NCBI RefSeq assembly: GCF_005780185.1
Contig: NZ_VBUI01000026.1
Coordinates: 1 to 58,353 of the forward strand
Reading direction: 5' to 3'
Source: Halomonas urmiana
GTDB lineage: Bacteria > Pseudomonadota > Gammaproteobacteria > Pseudomonadales > Halomonadaceae
DNA length: 58,353 nt
The position numbers and the translations under genes were made by a program. Below the pieces are notes generated by a model, which was not told where the DNA came from, ran no database searches, and worked only from the letters and a program-made list of their open reading frames with translations. Of this stretch, positions 26,253 to 35,775 are shown piece after piece. The stretch's first letter is position 1; every line of letters begins with the position of its first letter.

Positions 26253-27189
26253 CGCTGCGCACCCCCACCAGACGGCGCAGGGAGAGCTCGCCCACCGGCA
26301 GGTCGTCGTCATCCACCACGGTGAGCCGCTCGGCGTGCCGCCACAGCATCAGCGACAGCGCCTCGCGCAGGCTGGCTTGCTGGCCGATCCGCTCGCGCGC
26401 CAGCAGGCGCGGCCCCAGCGGCAGCATCCGCTGGCTGACCGGCAGCAGCGCCGCCTCCTTCAGGCCACGACCCTCGCCACCCAGCAGCGACTCGACGAAG
26501 GCATCCGCCGGCTCGCGCAGCAGCTCGAGCGGCCGGCCCTGCTGTTTGATGCGCCCTTGGTGCATCACCACCAGGTGATCCGCCAGGCGCAGCGCCTCGT
26601 CCATGTCGTGGGTGACGAAGACGATGGTCTTCTCGAGCCGCCCCTGCAGCTCGCGCAGCTCCTCCTGCAGGCCTTCTCGGGTCAGCGGGTCCAGGGCGCC
26701 GAAGGGCTCGTCCATCAGCAGGATATCGGGGTCCGCCGCCAGCGCCCGGGCGACGCCCACCCGCTGCGCCTGGCCGCCGGAGAGCTGATGGGGATACTTG
26801 TCGGCGAACTCCTCCAGGTCGAGCCCCAGCAGCGCCATCAGCTCCTCGACCCGCGCCTGGATCCGGGCGGCCGGCCACTTGAGCAGGCGCGGCACCAGGC
26901 CGATGTTGCGGGCCACCGTCCAGTGGGGAAAGAGCCCGGTGCTCTGGATCGCATAGCCCATGCGCCGGCGCAGACTCTCCTCGCGGAACTCGCGAATCTG
27001 CTGGCCGTCGATATGGATCTCGCCCTCGCTGTGCTCGATCAGGCGATTGATCATGCGCAGCGTGGTCGACTTGCCGCAGCCCGAGGTGCCGACCAGCACG
27101 CAGAGTTCACCCCGCGCCACGCTCAGCGAGATGTCGTCCACCGCGACGGCATCGCCGAAGTGCTTGGTGACATGGATCAGATCGATCAT
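26245..27189 (-). CDS. yehX: Osmoprotectant ABC transporter ATP-binding protein, YehX/OpuCA type
   Basis: The 314-aa ATPase has the Walker A motif GTSGCGKSTT near residue 34, the signature LSGGQAQRVGVARAL near 134, and Walker B DILLMDEPFGALD near 155. The QSTGLFPHWTVARNI Q-loop lies near 80. The C-terminal part (about 245-314) has a short region that may be a reduced CBS-like regulatory domain. It energises betaine or related osmolyte uptake. Start and stop codons overlap both neighbours, so the operon is tightly coupled. Confidence 0.9.
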   Translation of the reverse strand: MIDLIHVTKHFGDAVAVDDISLSVARGELCVLVGTSGCGKSTTLRMINRLIEHSEGEIHIDGQQIREFREESLRRRMGYAIQSTGLFPHWTVARNIGLVPRLLKWPAARIQARVEELMALLGLDLEEFADKYPHQLSGGQAQRVGVARALAADPDILLMDEPFGALDPLTREGLQEELRELQGRLEKTIVFVTHDMDEALRLADHLVVMHQGRIKQQGRPLELLREPADAFVESLLGGEGRGLKEAALLPVSQRMLPLGPRLLARERIGQQASLREALSLMLWRHAERLTVVDDDDLPVGELSLRRLVGVRSDD

Positions 27190-28352
27190 TCGGCCCCTCC
27201 CGGGCGTAGCGTCTCGGTCAGGGCCCCGAGCAGGGCGTCGGCGACCAGCGCCAGGACCAGGATGGGCAGCGCGCCCAGCAGCACCAGGTCCATGGCGGCC
27301 TGGCCGAGCCCCTGAAAGATGAAGGTGCCGAGGCCCCCGGCGCCGATCAGCGCGGCCACCGCGGTGAGCCCGATGGCCTGCACCGTGGTGATGCGCACGC
27401 CCTCGAGGATCACCGGCAGCGCCAGCGGCAGGCGCACCTGGCGAAACACCTGGCCGCGGCTCATGCCCATGCCCCGGGCGGCATCGATGACGCCGGGATC
27501 CACCGCCTCCAGCGCCACGAAGGTGTTGCGCACCATCGGCAGCAGGCTGTAGCCCACCAGCGCCAGCAGCGCCGGCGCCCAACCGATGCCGCTGACCCCC
27601 AGCGCCGCCAGCCAGTCGACGTGGGCCGAGAGCCAGGCGAGCGGGGCCAGCAGCAGGCCGAAGAGCGCGATGCTGGGAATGGTCTGCAGGAAGTTGAGCA
27701 CGCCGAAGCCGATCCGCTGGGCGGCCTGCCAGCGGCGCATGGCCAGCGCCGCGGCCACTCCAAGCAGCAGGCTCGCCCCGACCGCCACGCCGACCAGCGC
27801 CAGGTGCTCGAGGATGGCGCCCAGGAACTGATCGCGCCGCCCCTGATATTCCTGCCACAGTGCCAGGGGCACGAGCCACTGGGTCAGACACCACCCGAGC
27901 ACGGCCAGCGGCGCCGCCAGCAGCGACACGCCGGCCAGGCGCGACAGCGAAAGCCGGCTACGCAGCTCCACCAGCAGCATCAGCAGCAGAAACAGCAGCA
28001 GCCAGACGCCGGCGCCGATCCCCAAGCGCGCGCCTAGCGCGTCGGGGTCGACCAGGCGATGCGCCGCCAGGGAGAGCCACAGTGGCAGCGTGGCGAGCTG
28101 CACCACGGTGAGCCCCAGGGCGAGGCGCAGCGCCGTCGGCGTCGGCCGCCGGGCCAGGGCGCCCAGCGCCAGCAGCGGCAGCGCCGAGACCAGGGCGCCG
28201 CCCCAGCCGAGCGACGCCACCAGGCCATGGGCGGTACCGGGGACGATGCGGTTGGGCGCCACGCTCACCGTGTCGAGGGCCAGCCAGACCAGCAGGCCGA
28301 TCAGCGACAGGCTCAGCAGCACGATATTGTGGCGGGGACGCTCGACGGGCAA
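27186..28352 (-). CDS. yehY: Osmoprotectant ABC transporter permease, YehY type
   Basis: The 388-aa protein is longer than a plain permease. Residues 1-165 carry several extra membrane helices, and the standard transmembrane domain follows, with DAARGMGMSRGQVFRQVRLPLALPVI near 290-315. This long-plus-short permease pair matches YehY and YehW. It overlaps the ATPase start by 4 nt and starts 7 nt after the osmF stop. Confidence 0.85.
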   Translation of the reverse strand: MPVERPRHNIVLLSLSLIGLLVWLALDTVSVAPNRIVPGTAHGLVASLGWGGALVSALPLLALGALARRPTPTALRLALGLTVVQLATLPLWLSLAAHRLVDPDALGARLGIGAGVWLLLFLLLMLLVELRSRLSLSRLAGVSLLAAPLAVLGWCLTQWLVPLALWQEYQGRRDQFLGAILEHLALVGVAVGASLLLGVAAALAMRRWQAAQRIGFGVLNFLQTIPSIALFGLLLAPLAWLSAHVDWLAALGVSGIGWAPALLALVGYSLLPMVRNTFVALEAVDPGVIDAARGMGMSRGQVFRQVRLPLALPVILEGVRITTVQAIGLTAVAALIGAGGLGTFIFQGLGQAAMDLVLLGALPILVLALVADALLGALTETLRPGGAE

Positions 28353-28359
28353 GGTCGCC

Positions 28360-29277
28360 TCAGTCGCCCAGGGTAGCGAGGAACTCGGCGGCCACGGCGT
28401 CCGGGGCGCGCCCGTTCACCGCCACGTCGCCGTTCAGGCGCTGCAGGGTCTCCTTGTCCAGCGCCTGGAAGACCGGCTCGAGAAGCTCCGCGATCTCGGG
28501 GTACTGGTCGAGGACCGCCTCGCGGACCACCGGCGCCGGCTGATAGACCGGCTGCACGCCCAGGGTGTCGTCCATGACCACCAGGTCCAGGGCCTGCAGG
28601 CCGCCGTCGGTGCCATAGGTCATGGCCGCATTGACCCCGCTGGTCTGCTGAGCGGCGGCGCGCATGGTGGCCGCCGTGTTGCCGCCGGAGAGGATCAGCA
28701 GCTCCTCCTCGGAAAGCTCGAAGCCGTAGGCCGACTGGAAGGCCGGCAGCGCCTGGGGCGACTCCACGAACTCGGCGCTGGCCGCCAGCTTGAACGCGCC
28801 GCCGTCGTCGAGGTAGCTCGCCAGGTCCTCGAGGCTCGACAGGCCATGCTCGCGGGCCAGCTCGCCGCGCACGCTGATCGCCCAGGTGTTGTTGGCCTCG
28901 GCCGGCGTCAGCCAGACCAGGCCGTTCGCCTCGGCGTCATGCTCCCGCACGGTCTCATAGGCCTCTCCGGCGTCGTTCCACACCGGGCTGTCGGTCATGT
29001 CGAAGAAGAAGGCGCCATTGCCGGTGTATTCGGGATAGAGATCGATCTCGCCGGCCAGCAGCGCCTCGCGCACGATGCTGGTGCCGCCGAGCTGCAGGCG
29101 GTCCTCGACCTCGATGCCGCCCTGCTCCAGTCGCTGCAGGATCAGCTGGCCGAGCACCGAGCCTTCGGTATCGATCTTGGAGGAGATCACCACGGGATCC
29201 TGCGCCTGGGCCGTGGAGATGGCGATCAGCGATGCGGCCGCCAGGGAGACGCAGCGAGACAGGGGACGAATCATCAT
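28360..29277 (-). CDS. osmF: Osmoprotectant-binding protein, OsmF/YehZ type
   Basis: The 305-aa protein has the same length as enteric OsmF. It has a Sec signal peptide (AAASLIAISTAQA, cleavage about residue 25) and an OpuAC-type binding fold with VVISSKIDTEGSVLGQLI, EIDLYPEYTGNGAFF and NTAATMRAAAQQTSGVNAAMTYG. It binds glycine betaine or a related solute in the periplasm. Two adjacent ATGs (29277 and 29274) are possible; the GGGTGA site fits the second slightly better. A promoter candidate lies at 29308-29337. Confidence 0.9.
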   Translation of the reverse strand: MMIRPLSRCVSLAAASLIAISTAQAQDPVVISSKIDTEGSVLGQLILQRLEQGGIEVEDRLQLGGTSIVREALLAGEIDLYPEYTGNGAFFFDMTDSPVWNDAGEAYETVREHDAEANGLVWLTPAEANNTWAISVRGELAREHGLSSLEDLASYLDDGGAFKLAASAEFVESPQALPAFQSAYGFELSEEELLILSGGNTAATMRAAAQQTSGVNAAMTYGTDGGLQALDLVVMDDTLGVQPVYQPAPVVREAVLDQYPEIAELLEPVFQALDKETLQRLNGDVAVNGRAPDAVAAEFLATLGD

Positions 29278-29307
29278 GTTCACCCGGTTCCTTATGAATG
29301 TATCCTG

Positions 29308-29337
29308 AGTATAAGGCCTGTACAGCTTCAATGTCAG
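29308..29337 (-). promoter_or_regulatory. Candidate osmF promoter
   Basis: On the minus strand, CTGACA (29337-29332) and TATACT (29313-29308) are spaced by 18 nt and lie 30-60 nt before the osmF start. The -10 is preceded by T in place of the C favoured by sigma S, so stationary-phase control as in enteric osmF is only possible. The 88-nt gap to the divergent DUF1853 gene must hold both promoters. Confidence 0.4.
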
Positions 29338-29365
29338 ACACGAACGTCAACGTCGGACCCTCGCC

Positions 29366-30346
29366 ATGCCGCTCACCGCCTCGGCGCAACGCCTGCTCGA
29401 TCACTGCCGCCATCCGCTGGTCCGCGACCTGGGGTGGATCGTGCTGGCGCCCTGCCTCATCGAGATGCCCGGGGCCTCGCGCCCGACCCGCGAGGAGCTG
29501 GGCCTCGCCGACGACCAGCGCATGGCCTCCTGGCTGGTGGAACACGAGCGCGCGCCGAGCCGGCTCGAGGCCCATCTCGCCCCCACCCTGCGCGGGCGGA
29601 TGGGGCTCTATCATGAGCGGCTCTGGCAGTTCCTGCTCGACGAGGCGCCCGCCACGCGGCTGCTGGCCCACAACCTGCGCATTCACCAGGGCAAGCGCAC
29701 CCTGGGCGAGCTGGACCTGCTCTACGCCCGCCGCGACGACCCTCGCCCGGTGCACCTGGAGGTAGCGATCAAGTTCTACCTGGGCCTCGTCGAGGGGCCC
29801 GGCACGCCGGACAGCCAGGCGCGCTGGATCGGCCCGGGCGGGGCCGACAGCCTGCTCGCCAAGCGCGACCATCTCTTCCATCACCAGCTGCGACTGGCGC
29901 GAACCCCGGAGGCGCGCGAAGCGCTTCGCCCGCTGCTATCGTCCGCGGATCCGACGGGATCGGGAACCGAACCGGCGACGCCCGCGCGCCTGGCGCTGCC
30001 GGGCGTGCTCTTCTATCCCTGGCACGCCCCCCTGCCGGCGCCGCGAGACGCCACGCCCGATCACCTGCGCGGCCGCTGGCTCTACGCGCAGGACTGGCCC
30101 CGGCTGCGGGCCGGGCTGCCGCGAGGCACCCGCGGCGCCTGGCTGCACAAGCCGCACTGGCTCGCCCTGCCCCGGTTCGATGAGCTGCAGCCCCTGGCGG
30201 TGCTGGAGAGACAGCTGGCGGCCCACTTCCAGGCCGCCGCTCGCCCCATCCAGATCGTGCTTCACCCTCCCGAAAGCGCCGCCAGGCGCCTCATCCTGGT
30301 CCCCGACGACTGGCCGAGTCAGATCCCGCTGCCGCCGCGACCATGA
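29366..30346 (+). CDS. DUF1853 family protein, PD-(D/E)XK nuclease-like
   Basis: The 326-aa protein matches the DUF1853 pattern, with HPLVRDLGWIVLAPCLI near residue 16 and RLLAHNLRIHQGKRTLGELD near 97-116. GELDLLY followed by VHLEVAIKFYLG about 12 residues later reproduces the acidic-(E)xK layout of PD-(D/E)XK nucleases (about residues 113-138). No characterised function is known to me. It is divergent from osmF and converges with jetD, with only 27 nt between them, so it is a neighbour of the Wadjet operon but not part of it. Confidence 0.75.
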   Translation: MPLTASAQRLLDHCRHPLVRDLGWIVLAPCLIEMPGASRPTREELGLADDQRMASWLVEHERAPSRLEAHLAPTLRGRMGLYHERLWQFLLDEAPATRLLAHNLRIHQGKRTLGELDLLYARRDDPRPVHLEVAIKFYLGLVEGPGTPDSQARWIGPGGADSLLAKRDHLFHHQLRLARTPEAREALRPLLSSADPTGSGTEPATPARLALPGVLFYPWHAPLPAPRDATPDHLRGRWLYAQDWPRLRAGLPRGTRGAWLHKPHWLALPRFDELQPLAVLERQLAAHFQAAARPIQIVLHPPESAARRLILVPDDWPSQIPLPPRP

Positions 30347-30373
30347 GTGCGCCGCCTCGAGATAGGGGCAGGA

Positions 30374-31603
30374 TTAGCCGACGCGGAGATCGCCAAGCAG
30401 GATATCAATCAGTTGTTCCTCATGAACCGCCCTCCCCCGCGTCTCCAGGGCCGCCCGCAGCTCGGGATCCCAACGCGCCTCGAGCGGACGGCCCGCCAAG
30501 GGCTTCCCACCCAGGTTCGCGTATCCCAGTAGATCATCGGCCCCCATCCGCCAAGGCCGCATGACAAAGCGTGCCAGCAGGGCGTTGGCGATGCTGATCC
30601 CCGCCCAGTCGAAATCGCCGTGATAGTGGAGCACGGCGCCGGCGGCCTCCAGCTGCTCCAACAAGGTGAGCACGGCGGCGCCGGGCCGGCCCCAGGTGGC
30701 GATCAGCGGAGCGCCGTCGGCCCCCAGGCGCTCCGCGGCCTCGGCCAGCACGGCGGGATTCTCGCAGACGAAGACATCCCGGCTGGCAGCGTCCCACGCG
30801 GGGGGATGCCGGAGGAGTTGCCGCAGGGTCAGCCAGCTGGGCTCCGCCTGATGGCAATAGCGGGACAGGGCCTCATCCAGCACGCGCCCCGGGCGTACGG
30901 GTAGCCGCAAGGTGAGCACCGCGCTGGTGACATCCCCGCCCATCAGCACGCCGGCATGGGCCCAGATACTGCGTTCGTCGGGATCCACACGGGCAACCCC
31001 ACCCCGCCAGTGGCGTGCCAGGGCTCGGCGCACCAGGGCGGCCACCGGCCTGCCGGCATCAAGGCCATGGGCATCGCCCAGGCACTCGGCCGCCAGGGCG
31101 CTCAGGCTCAGGCCCTGGACCGGCAGGCGTTCCAACACGTCGAGGGCCTGCTCGAGCAAGGTCACGCCGTAACGCTCGTTGCGCGCGGCCAACCGCTTAA
31201 GCAGCCCGCTGGCTTGCAGCGTCTCCAGCCAATCGACCAGCCCGAGGGGTTCTGCCCGCTCCCTGAAGCCGTCGATGAGCGCTGTCCAGGTCAGGCTCTC
31301 CGCCTCGCGCCGAGCGCGATCATCGACCAGGGGGCCATCGAGCGCCTCGAGGGCAGCGCGTAGGTCCTCGGCCACCCCGGCGCGGGATAACGCCCGAGAC
31401 ATCGCCTCCAGATCCACACTCAGCGACTTGCCCCGGCGGGGCGCCCGCCCTAACAGGCGCTCCACAGCGGCCCGTTCGGCCTCATTGACCCGATTCAGGG
31501 AAAGCTGCCCGCCGCCGTCTCGCAGACACTTGCGCGCCAGCTTCTGACGCAGCCGGACCAGCTCGGGGCCACCCAGTAATCGCTGCAGACGCTCGAGATC
31601 CAT
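30374..31603 (-). CDS. jetD: Wadjet anti-plasmid protein JetD (type II)
   Basis: The 409-aa protein matches the TIGR02679/DUF2399 family. The C-terminal half is toprim-like: VFVCENPAVLAEA carries the candidate catalytic glutamate (E281), and YHGDFDWAGISIANALL carries the acidic pair D330/D332. This resembles the topoisomerase VI A subunit. JetD is the nuclease that cuts DNA once the JetABC motor has identified a small circular plasmid. Its ATG shares one base with the jetC stop (TGATG); a TTG one codon upstream is also in frame. It is the last gene of jetABCD. Confidence 0.9.
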   Translation of the reverse strand: MDLERLQRLLGGPELVRLRQKLARKCLRDGGGQLSLNRVNEAERAAVERLLGRAPRRGKSLSVDLEAMSRALSRAGVAEDLRAALEALDGPLVDDRARREAESLTWTALIDGFRERAEPLGLVDWLETLQASGLLKRLAARNERYGVTLLEQALDVLERLPVQGLSLSALAAECLGDAHGLDAGRPVAALVRRALARHWRGGVARVDPDERSIWAHAGVLMGGDVTSAVLTLRLPVRPGRVLDEALSRYCHQAEPSWLTLRQLLRHPPAWDAASRDVFVCENPAVLAEAAERLGADGAPLIATWGRPGAAVLTLLEQLEAAGAVLHYHGDFDWAGISIANALLARFVMRPWRMGADDLLGYANLGGKPLAGRPLEARWDPELRAALETRGRAVHEEQLIDILLGDLRVG

Positions 31604-34600
31604 CAAAACAGGCTGTCCATGCCGCCATCCGCCGCCTCATCCACCGCCAGGGGAACGGCTTCTCGTGCCTGCGAGACCGGCACCTCGTCGCGCGAGCGGC
31701 GAGCCCCGTCCCATCGCCAGCGAGTGACGTGGACGGCGTCGACCCCTTCGCGACGAACCAGCTGGGCGATGGCCAGCCCCGGCACGTCGGCATAGCAGCC
31801 CCACTCCCGCTCCGAGGTCATGACGGCGTCGAGGTCGAACTGTGCCAGCAGGCCCATGCTCTTGGCCCGCGCGTCGTCGTCGATGCCGGCGAAGACCTCG
31901 TCGAGCATCACCAGGCGCGGCGCCTCGTGATGGGCGCTGCCGTAGTGGCTGGCCGCAGCGGCGAACAGCGGCAGGGTGATCACCAGGGCTCGCTCGCCCC
32001 CGGAAGCGGGACCGTAAGCGGGGCGCCACTGGCCGTTCTGATGACGCTCCACCACGAAGCGGTGCCAGAAGCGGTAGTCCAGCGCGCGCTCGAGAATCTC
32101 CTGCAGGGCACCGCCCTCGTCGCTGGCCCGCGCCTCTTCGATGCGCCGGCGCAGGAAGTCACCCACGACCTCGCGATCCTCCGGCGACCAGGCATCCAGC
32201 GCCTGGCGACGCAGCCGCTGACAGACATCGGCCAGCCCCGCCGGTGCCGTCATGCCACCGGCGCTCTGCCCTTCGGTGAGGGGCTGCCAGCGGATGCGCA
32301 GGCGCATGCCGGTACTCGTGGGCCGGCTCTCCAGCTCACGGTTCATCTCCCGCACGTGGTACTCGGTGTCACGGATGCGCTCCTGGATATGGCTGGCCAC
32401 CTCGTCGATCAGGTAGTTCTCCAGCAGCTCTCGCTCCCGGGCATTGAGCAGCGCCTGCCGCTCGGCGATCTCCTCGTTGAGCTGGCGATGCAGGGCATCG
32501 GGGTCCTGGCGCCGGCCCTGGAAGACGATGCGCACCAGCAACAGGTCGTCGCGGGCCTCGGCGACGCAGTCATGACCGCCGCGGGAGAGCACGTCGGTGA
32601 GCAGCTTGATGTGCTCGTGCAACCGCCCCTGATGGGCGTGCCAGCTCTCGTCGTCGGCGTTGACGCCCGCGGTCGCCTGCACGGCGGCGCGCGCCAGTCG
32701 TACGGCGGGATCCGCCGCCCAGGAGATCGGGGGCTGCTCTGCCGCGAGGGTCGTCTCCGGCGCGGCGACGCGCAGCAGTCCCTCCTCCACCAAGGCCCGG
32801 AAGGCGGCAATCTTCTCGGCGCGGCGCTCATCCAGCTCGCCCAGGTGTTGCTCGCCGTGGTTCACCTTCTCGGCCAACTGTGCGACCTCACCGATGAGGG
32901 CCTCGTAACGTTGCGCCTGCTCACGTTGTTCCAGCGCCAGCGCCTCGCTCTGCTCCTGGATGGCCGCCAGCTGACGCTCCAGCTCCTGCACCTCGGCGCC
33001 CATGGTCTCGCGCAGGGTATCGCGACGCACCTCGGCCTCGCGGGCCTGTTCGGTGGCCTCGGCGTGCTCCCACTCGGCCTGCTGAAGGGTCTCCCGGGCC
33101 GTCTGCCGCTCGTCCTGCTGCTCGTCATGGCGACGTCGCGCCTGCTGCCAGGTGACAACGGCCTGCACCAGCTCGCTGACGGCGAGCCGATAGTCGTTGA
33201 GCGAGGCCTGAAGGCGGCCCAGGGACTCGCGCTCGGCGGGCAGGCGCAGATCCTCGGCGGCCTGGTAGAGCTCGCCGCGCAGGGCCTCGAGCGCCTCGCG
33301 GGCCTCCTCCAGCGCCTCGCGGGCCTGCTCCAAACGCTCGGCCTGGGTATCCCGGGCACGTCGCGCCGCCGCCTCGTTGGCATGGGCATCACGCAGCGCC
33401 TGGGCGCTGGGGCGCCGCTGCCACTCCTGGTCGGCGCCCTGGAGGCGCGCCTCGAGGCGCTCGAGCCGTGCCGCCATCTCGGCGTCCTGAGCGGCCAGGG
33501 CCTCCAGCGTCTGGTGGATCTCCATCAGCCGGCGCTGCCGGGCGGCCTCACGCGCCGCATGGCCGATATAGACCGCCGCCGGCTTGCCCCAGCGACCAGT
33601 CAGCGGCCCCAGCCGCCAGTCTCCGGCGGGGCTAACCCAGGCGATAGCCTCCGCCTCACCCAGGCCGATACCGGCCAGCAACCGCTCGATCACCTCAACG
33701 GTGACCGGGGCGTGCTTGGGAGGATCGGCCCTGAGGGCCGCGCTCAGGCTGGCCTCTCTAGAAAGGACCGCGCCACCGGCATCGGGCAACAGCAAAGTGT
33801 CCCAGGTATCGGAGCGCAACAGTTCGCCTTCCGGCAGCACCCAGGCGTCCAGCAAGCCTGAAGCTTCCAGGGCCGCCTCCAGCCCGGCGCGCTGGCTCTC
33901 GTCCAGGGAGAGTTCGAAGTCCACCAGCTGCCAGAGCGGGGCACCGGGACGCCCAGTGCGCGCGCCCTCACCGCGGGTGTAGGGCACGGGCGGTACGCGC
34001 TCATCCCCGGCCTCCAGGCGGCTGCGCTCCGCTTCCAGGTCGGCACGCTCGGCGTCGAGCTCCCGTCGCCGTTGCGCCAGCGCATGGCGCTGCTGGCCCA
34101 GGCCCTCGCGCAAGGCGTCTCGAGCCGTCGAGAGCCCCGCTTCGGCGGGATCGTCGCCGCCCAGGTGATGGCACCACTGTGCCAGCTCGGCGAGCAGCGC
34201 CTCGGGATCCTCGAGCGTCAGCTCACGCAGACTCGCCAAGCACTCACGCCAGGTCGCCTGCAGTCCTTCGACGGCTTCGGCGCGCGCCGTCATCGCCTCC
34301 TGCCACTCCTCCTCACGACTGGCCAGGGTCTCCTCCTCGCGGCGCGCCTCATGCTCGACCCGATGATAGGCACGCTCTTCACGCTCCACCTCATCGAGGC
34401 GGCGGTTGAGGTGGCTTACGCCCTCCTCGCGGCGACGATGCACAGAGCCCAGCGCCTGATGAAGGGTGTCGATCTCTGCGGCGTCGGGAGGCACCTGGTC
34501 GGCACTGTCCGCTGCCGGCAGCAGCGCCGTCACCTGGCGGCGATGGTCGGCCCCCACGCCGGCCGCATCGGCCAGTTCGGCGCTCGCCTCGCGCCGCTGT

Positions 34601-35775
34601 GCCAGCGCCGAGGTTGAAGCAGCGAGGACCGTCTCGGCCTCGGCACAGCGGCTCTCGGCGCGATGGAGGCCTTCTCGCTCACGGGCGAGCTGTTTGTCCT
34701 GGCGATCGGCCTGGGTACGGCGTTGACGCGCCAGTTCGTCGGCGTTGCGCAGCGCCTCTGCCGAGCGCATGGCGTCGCTGGCCTCCAGGGTGCGCTGGCG
34801 AGCCGCCAGATCCCGCTGCTGCCCCGCCAGCGTCTCCCGCGACTCGCTCAGCGCATCGCGCGTCTCCAGGGCCTGCTCATGGGCCTGACGATCGCGGCCC
34901 AGCTGCAGACGCAGGCGCTCATACTCGGCGTTGGCGCCGGTCAGGGCCTCGGCCCGGCGGCGTACGGCGATACCGGAATAGTGGCGATAGTGCCCGAGGA
35001 AGGCCTCCACCGCGCGGGCGGTCTCTTCCAGCCCCTGAATCTCCTCGCGATAGACGTCCAGGCTGCGATAGGCCTCCGCCACCTCGCCGATCAGCCCCCG
35101 CCCCAGCGGCGGCAAGGCGTCGCTGAGCGCCTGGGAGAGGCGATTGGGATCGGGTTTCTTGGCCAGCTGCGGCTGGCGCAGCTGAAGCAGCAGGTCGAGC
35201 AGGGCGCCGTAGCGCTGCTCCCCCAGGCGGAAGAGCCGCTCGTCGATGGCGCGACGGTAGTCCGCGGCGCGATCGAACAGCTGCCCTCGCTCTCCCAGCG
35301 CCTGGCCAAGCCTCTCGCGACTCACGCTACGCCCCCCCTCGATCAGGAAGAGATCACGCCCGACGCGCTGAGCCGTGGTGAAGAACCAGGAGCGCACCGG
35401 GCGCCCCGCGACCGCCTTGAGGCCACACCCCACCGTGAAGGTCTCGGGCCCCTCCTCTCCCTGACGCCCGAACTCCAGCCAGGTGTAGCCCAGCCGCTCC
35501 TGGTACTCGCCTACCAGCAGGTTCCACTCCATGCGCTTGGCGCTATCCCCATCGGGCTCCACCCGGGAGGGAAGCAGCTGGCCATCGAGCAGAAACGGCA
35601 GGGTCATCGCCATCACCTTGGACTTGCCGGTGCCGTTGTTGCCGCGCAGCAGCAGCCGGCCGTCGTGGAAGTGAAAGGTCTCCTCGTCGTAGTAGAAGAT
35701 CTCCACCAGGCCGCAGCGCAACGGCTGCCAGCGCTGGCTGCGCGGTTCGGGAAGCTCACTCATGGGGCGGGACAC
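31603..35775 (-). CDS. jetC: Wadjet SMC-like ATPase JetC (type II)
   Basis: The 1390-aa protein matches TIGR02680. Walker A is LRGNNGTGKSKVMAM (GNNGTGKS at 45-52). Long arginine/glutamate/glutamine-rich coiled-coil arms run from about 265 to 620 and 755 to 1150, around a hinge-like insertion. The signature SGGERA starts at 1258, and Walker B is RLVMLDEVFAGID near 1287-1299. This is the SMC motor of the JetABC complex that extrudes DNA loops on plasmids. It starts with GTG at 35775 immediately after the jetB stop; an ATG four codons later (35763) is an alternative. Length and motifs are intact. Confidence 0.93.
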   Translation of the reverse strand: MSRPMSELPEPRSQRWQPLRCGLVEIFYYDEETFHFHDGRLLLRGNNGTGKSKVMAMTLPFLLDGQLLPSRVEPDGDSAKRMEWNLLVGEYQERLGYTWLEFGRQGEEGPETFTVGCGLKAVAGRPVRSWFFTTAQRVGRDLFLIEGGRSVSRERLGQALGERGQLFDRAADYRRAIDERLFRLGEQRYGALLDLLLQLRQPQLAKKPDPNRLSQALSDALPPLGRGLIGEVAEAYRSLDVYREEIQGLEETARAVEAFLGHYRHYSGIAVRRRAEALTGANAEYERLRLQLGRDRQAHEQALETRDALSESRETLAGQQRDLAARQRTLEASDAMRSAEALRNADELARQRRTQADRQDKQLAREREGLHRAESRCAEAETVLAASTSALAQRREASAELADAAGVGADHRRQVTALLPAADSADQVPPDAAEIDTLHQALGSVHRRREEGVSHLNRRLDEVEREERAYHRVEHEARREEETLASREEEWQEAMTARAEAVEGLQATWRECLASLRELTLEDPEALLAELAQWCHHLGGDDPAEAGLSTARDALREGLGQQRHALAQRRRELDAERADLEAERSRLEAGDERVPPVPYTRGEGARTGRPGAPLWQLVDFELSLDESQRAGLEAALEASGLLDAWVLPEGELLRSDTWDTLLLPDAGGAVLSREASLSAALRADPPKHAPVTVEVIERLLAGIGLGEAEAIAWVSPAGDWRLGPLTGRWGKPAAVYIGHAAREAARQRRLMEIHQTLEALAAQDAEMAARLERLEARLQGADQEWQRRPSAQALRDAHANEAAARRARDTQAERLEQAREALEEAREALEALRGELYQAAEDLRLPAERESLGRLQASLNDYRLAVSELVQAVVTWQQARRRHDEQQDERQTARETLQQAEWEHAEATEQAREAEVRRDTLRETMGAEVQELERQLAAIQEQSEALALEQREQAQRYEALIGEVAQLAEKVNHGEQHLGELDERRAEKIAAFRALVEEGLLRVAAPETTLAAEQPPISWAADPAVRLARAAVQATAGVNADDESWHAHQGRLHEHIKLLTDVLSRGGHDCVAEARDDLLLVRIVFQGRRQDPDALHRQLNEEIAERQALLNARERELLENYLIDEVASHIQERIRDTEYHVREMNRELESRPTSTGMRLRIRWQPLTEGQSAGGMTAPAGLADVCQRLRRQALDAWSPEDREVVGDFLRRRIEEARASDEGGALQEILERALDYRFWHRFVVERHQNGQWRPAYGPASGGERALVITLPLFAAAASHYGSAHHEAPRLVMLDEVFAGIDDDARAKSMGLLAQFDLDAVMTSEREWGCYADVPGLAIAQLVRREGVDAVHVTRWRWDGARRSRDEVPVSQAREAVPLAVDEAADGGMDSLF

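Noticed and set aside
28955..29884. 309-aa minus-strand frame spanning osmF and the DUF1853 gene
   Set aside because: It overlaps two recognised genes in other frames and shows no motif.
31729..33861. 710-aa open frame on the plus strand inside jetC
   Set aside because: It is exactly antisense to the well-supported JetC coiled coil; leucine/glutamine-rich composition is the usual shadow of a high-GC gene.
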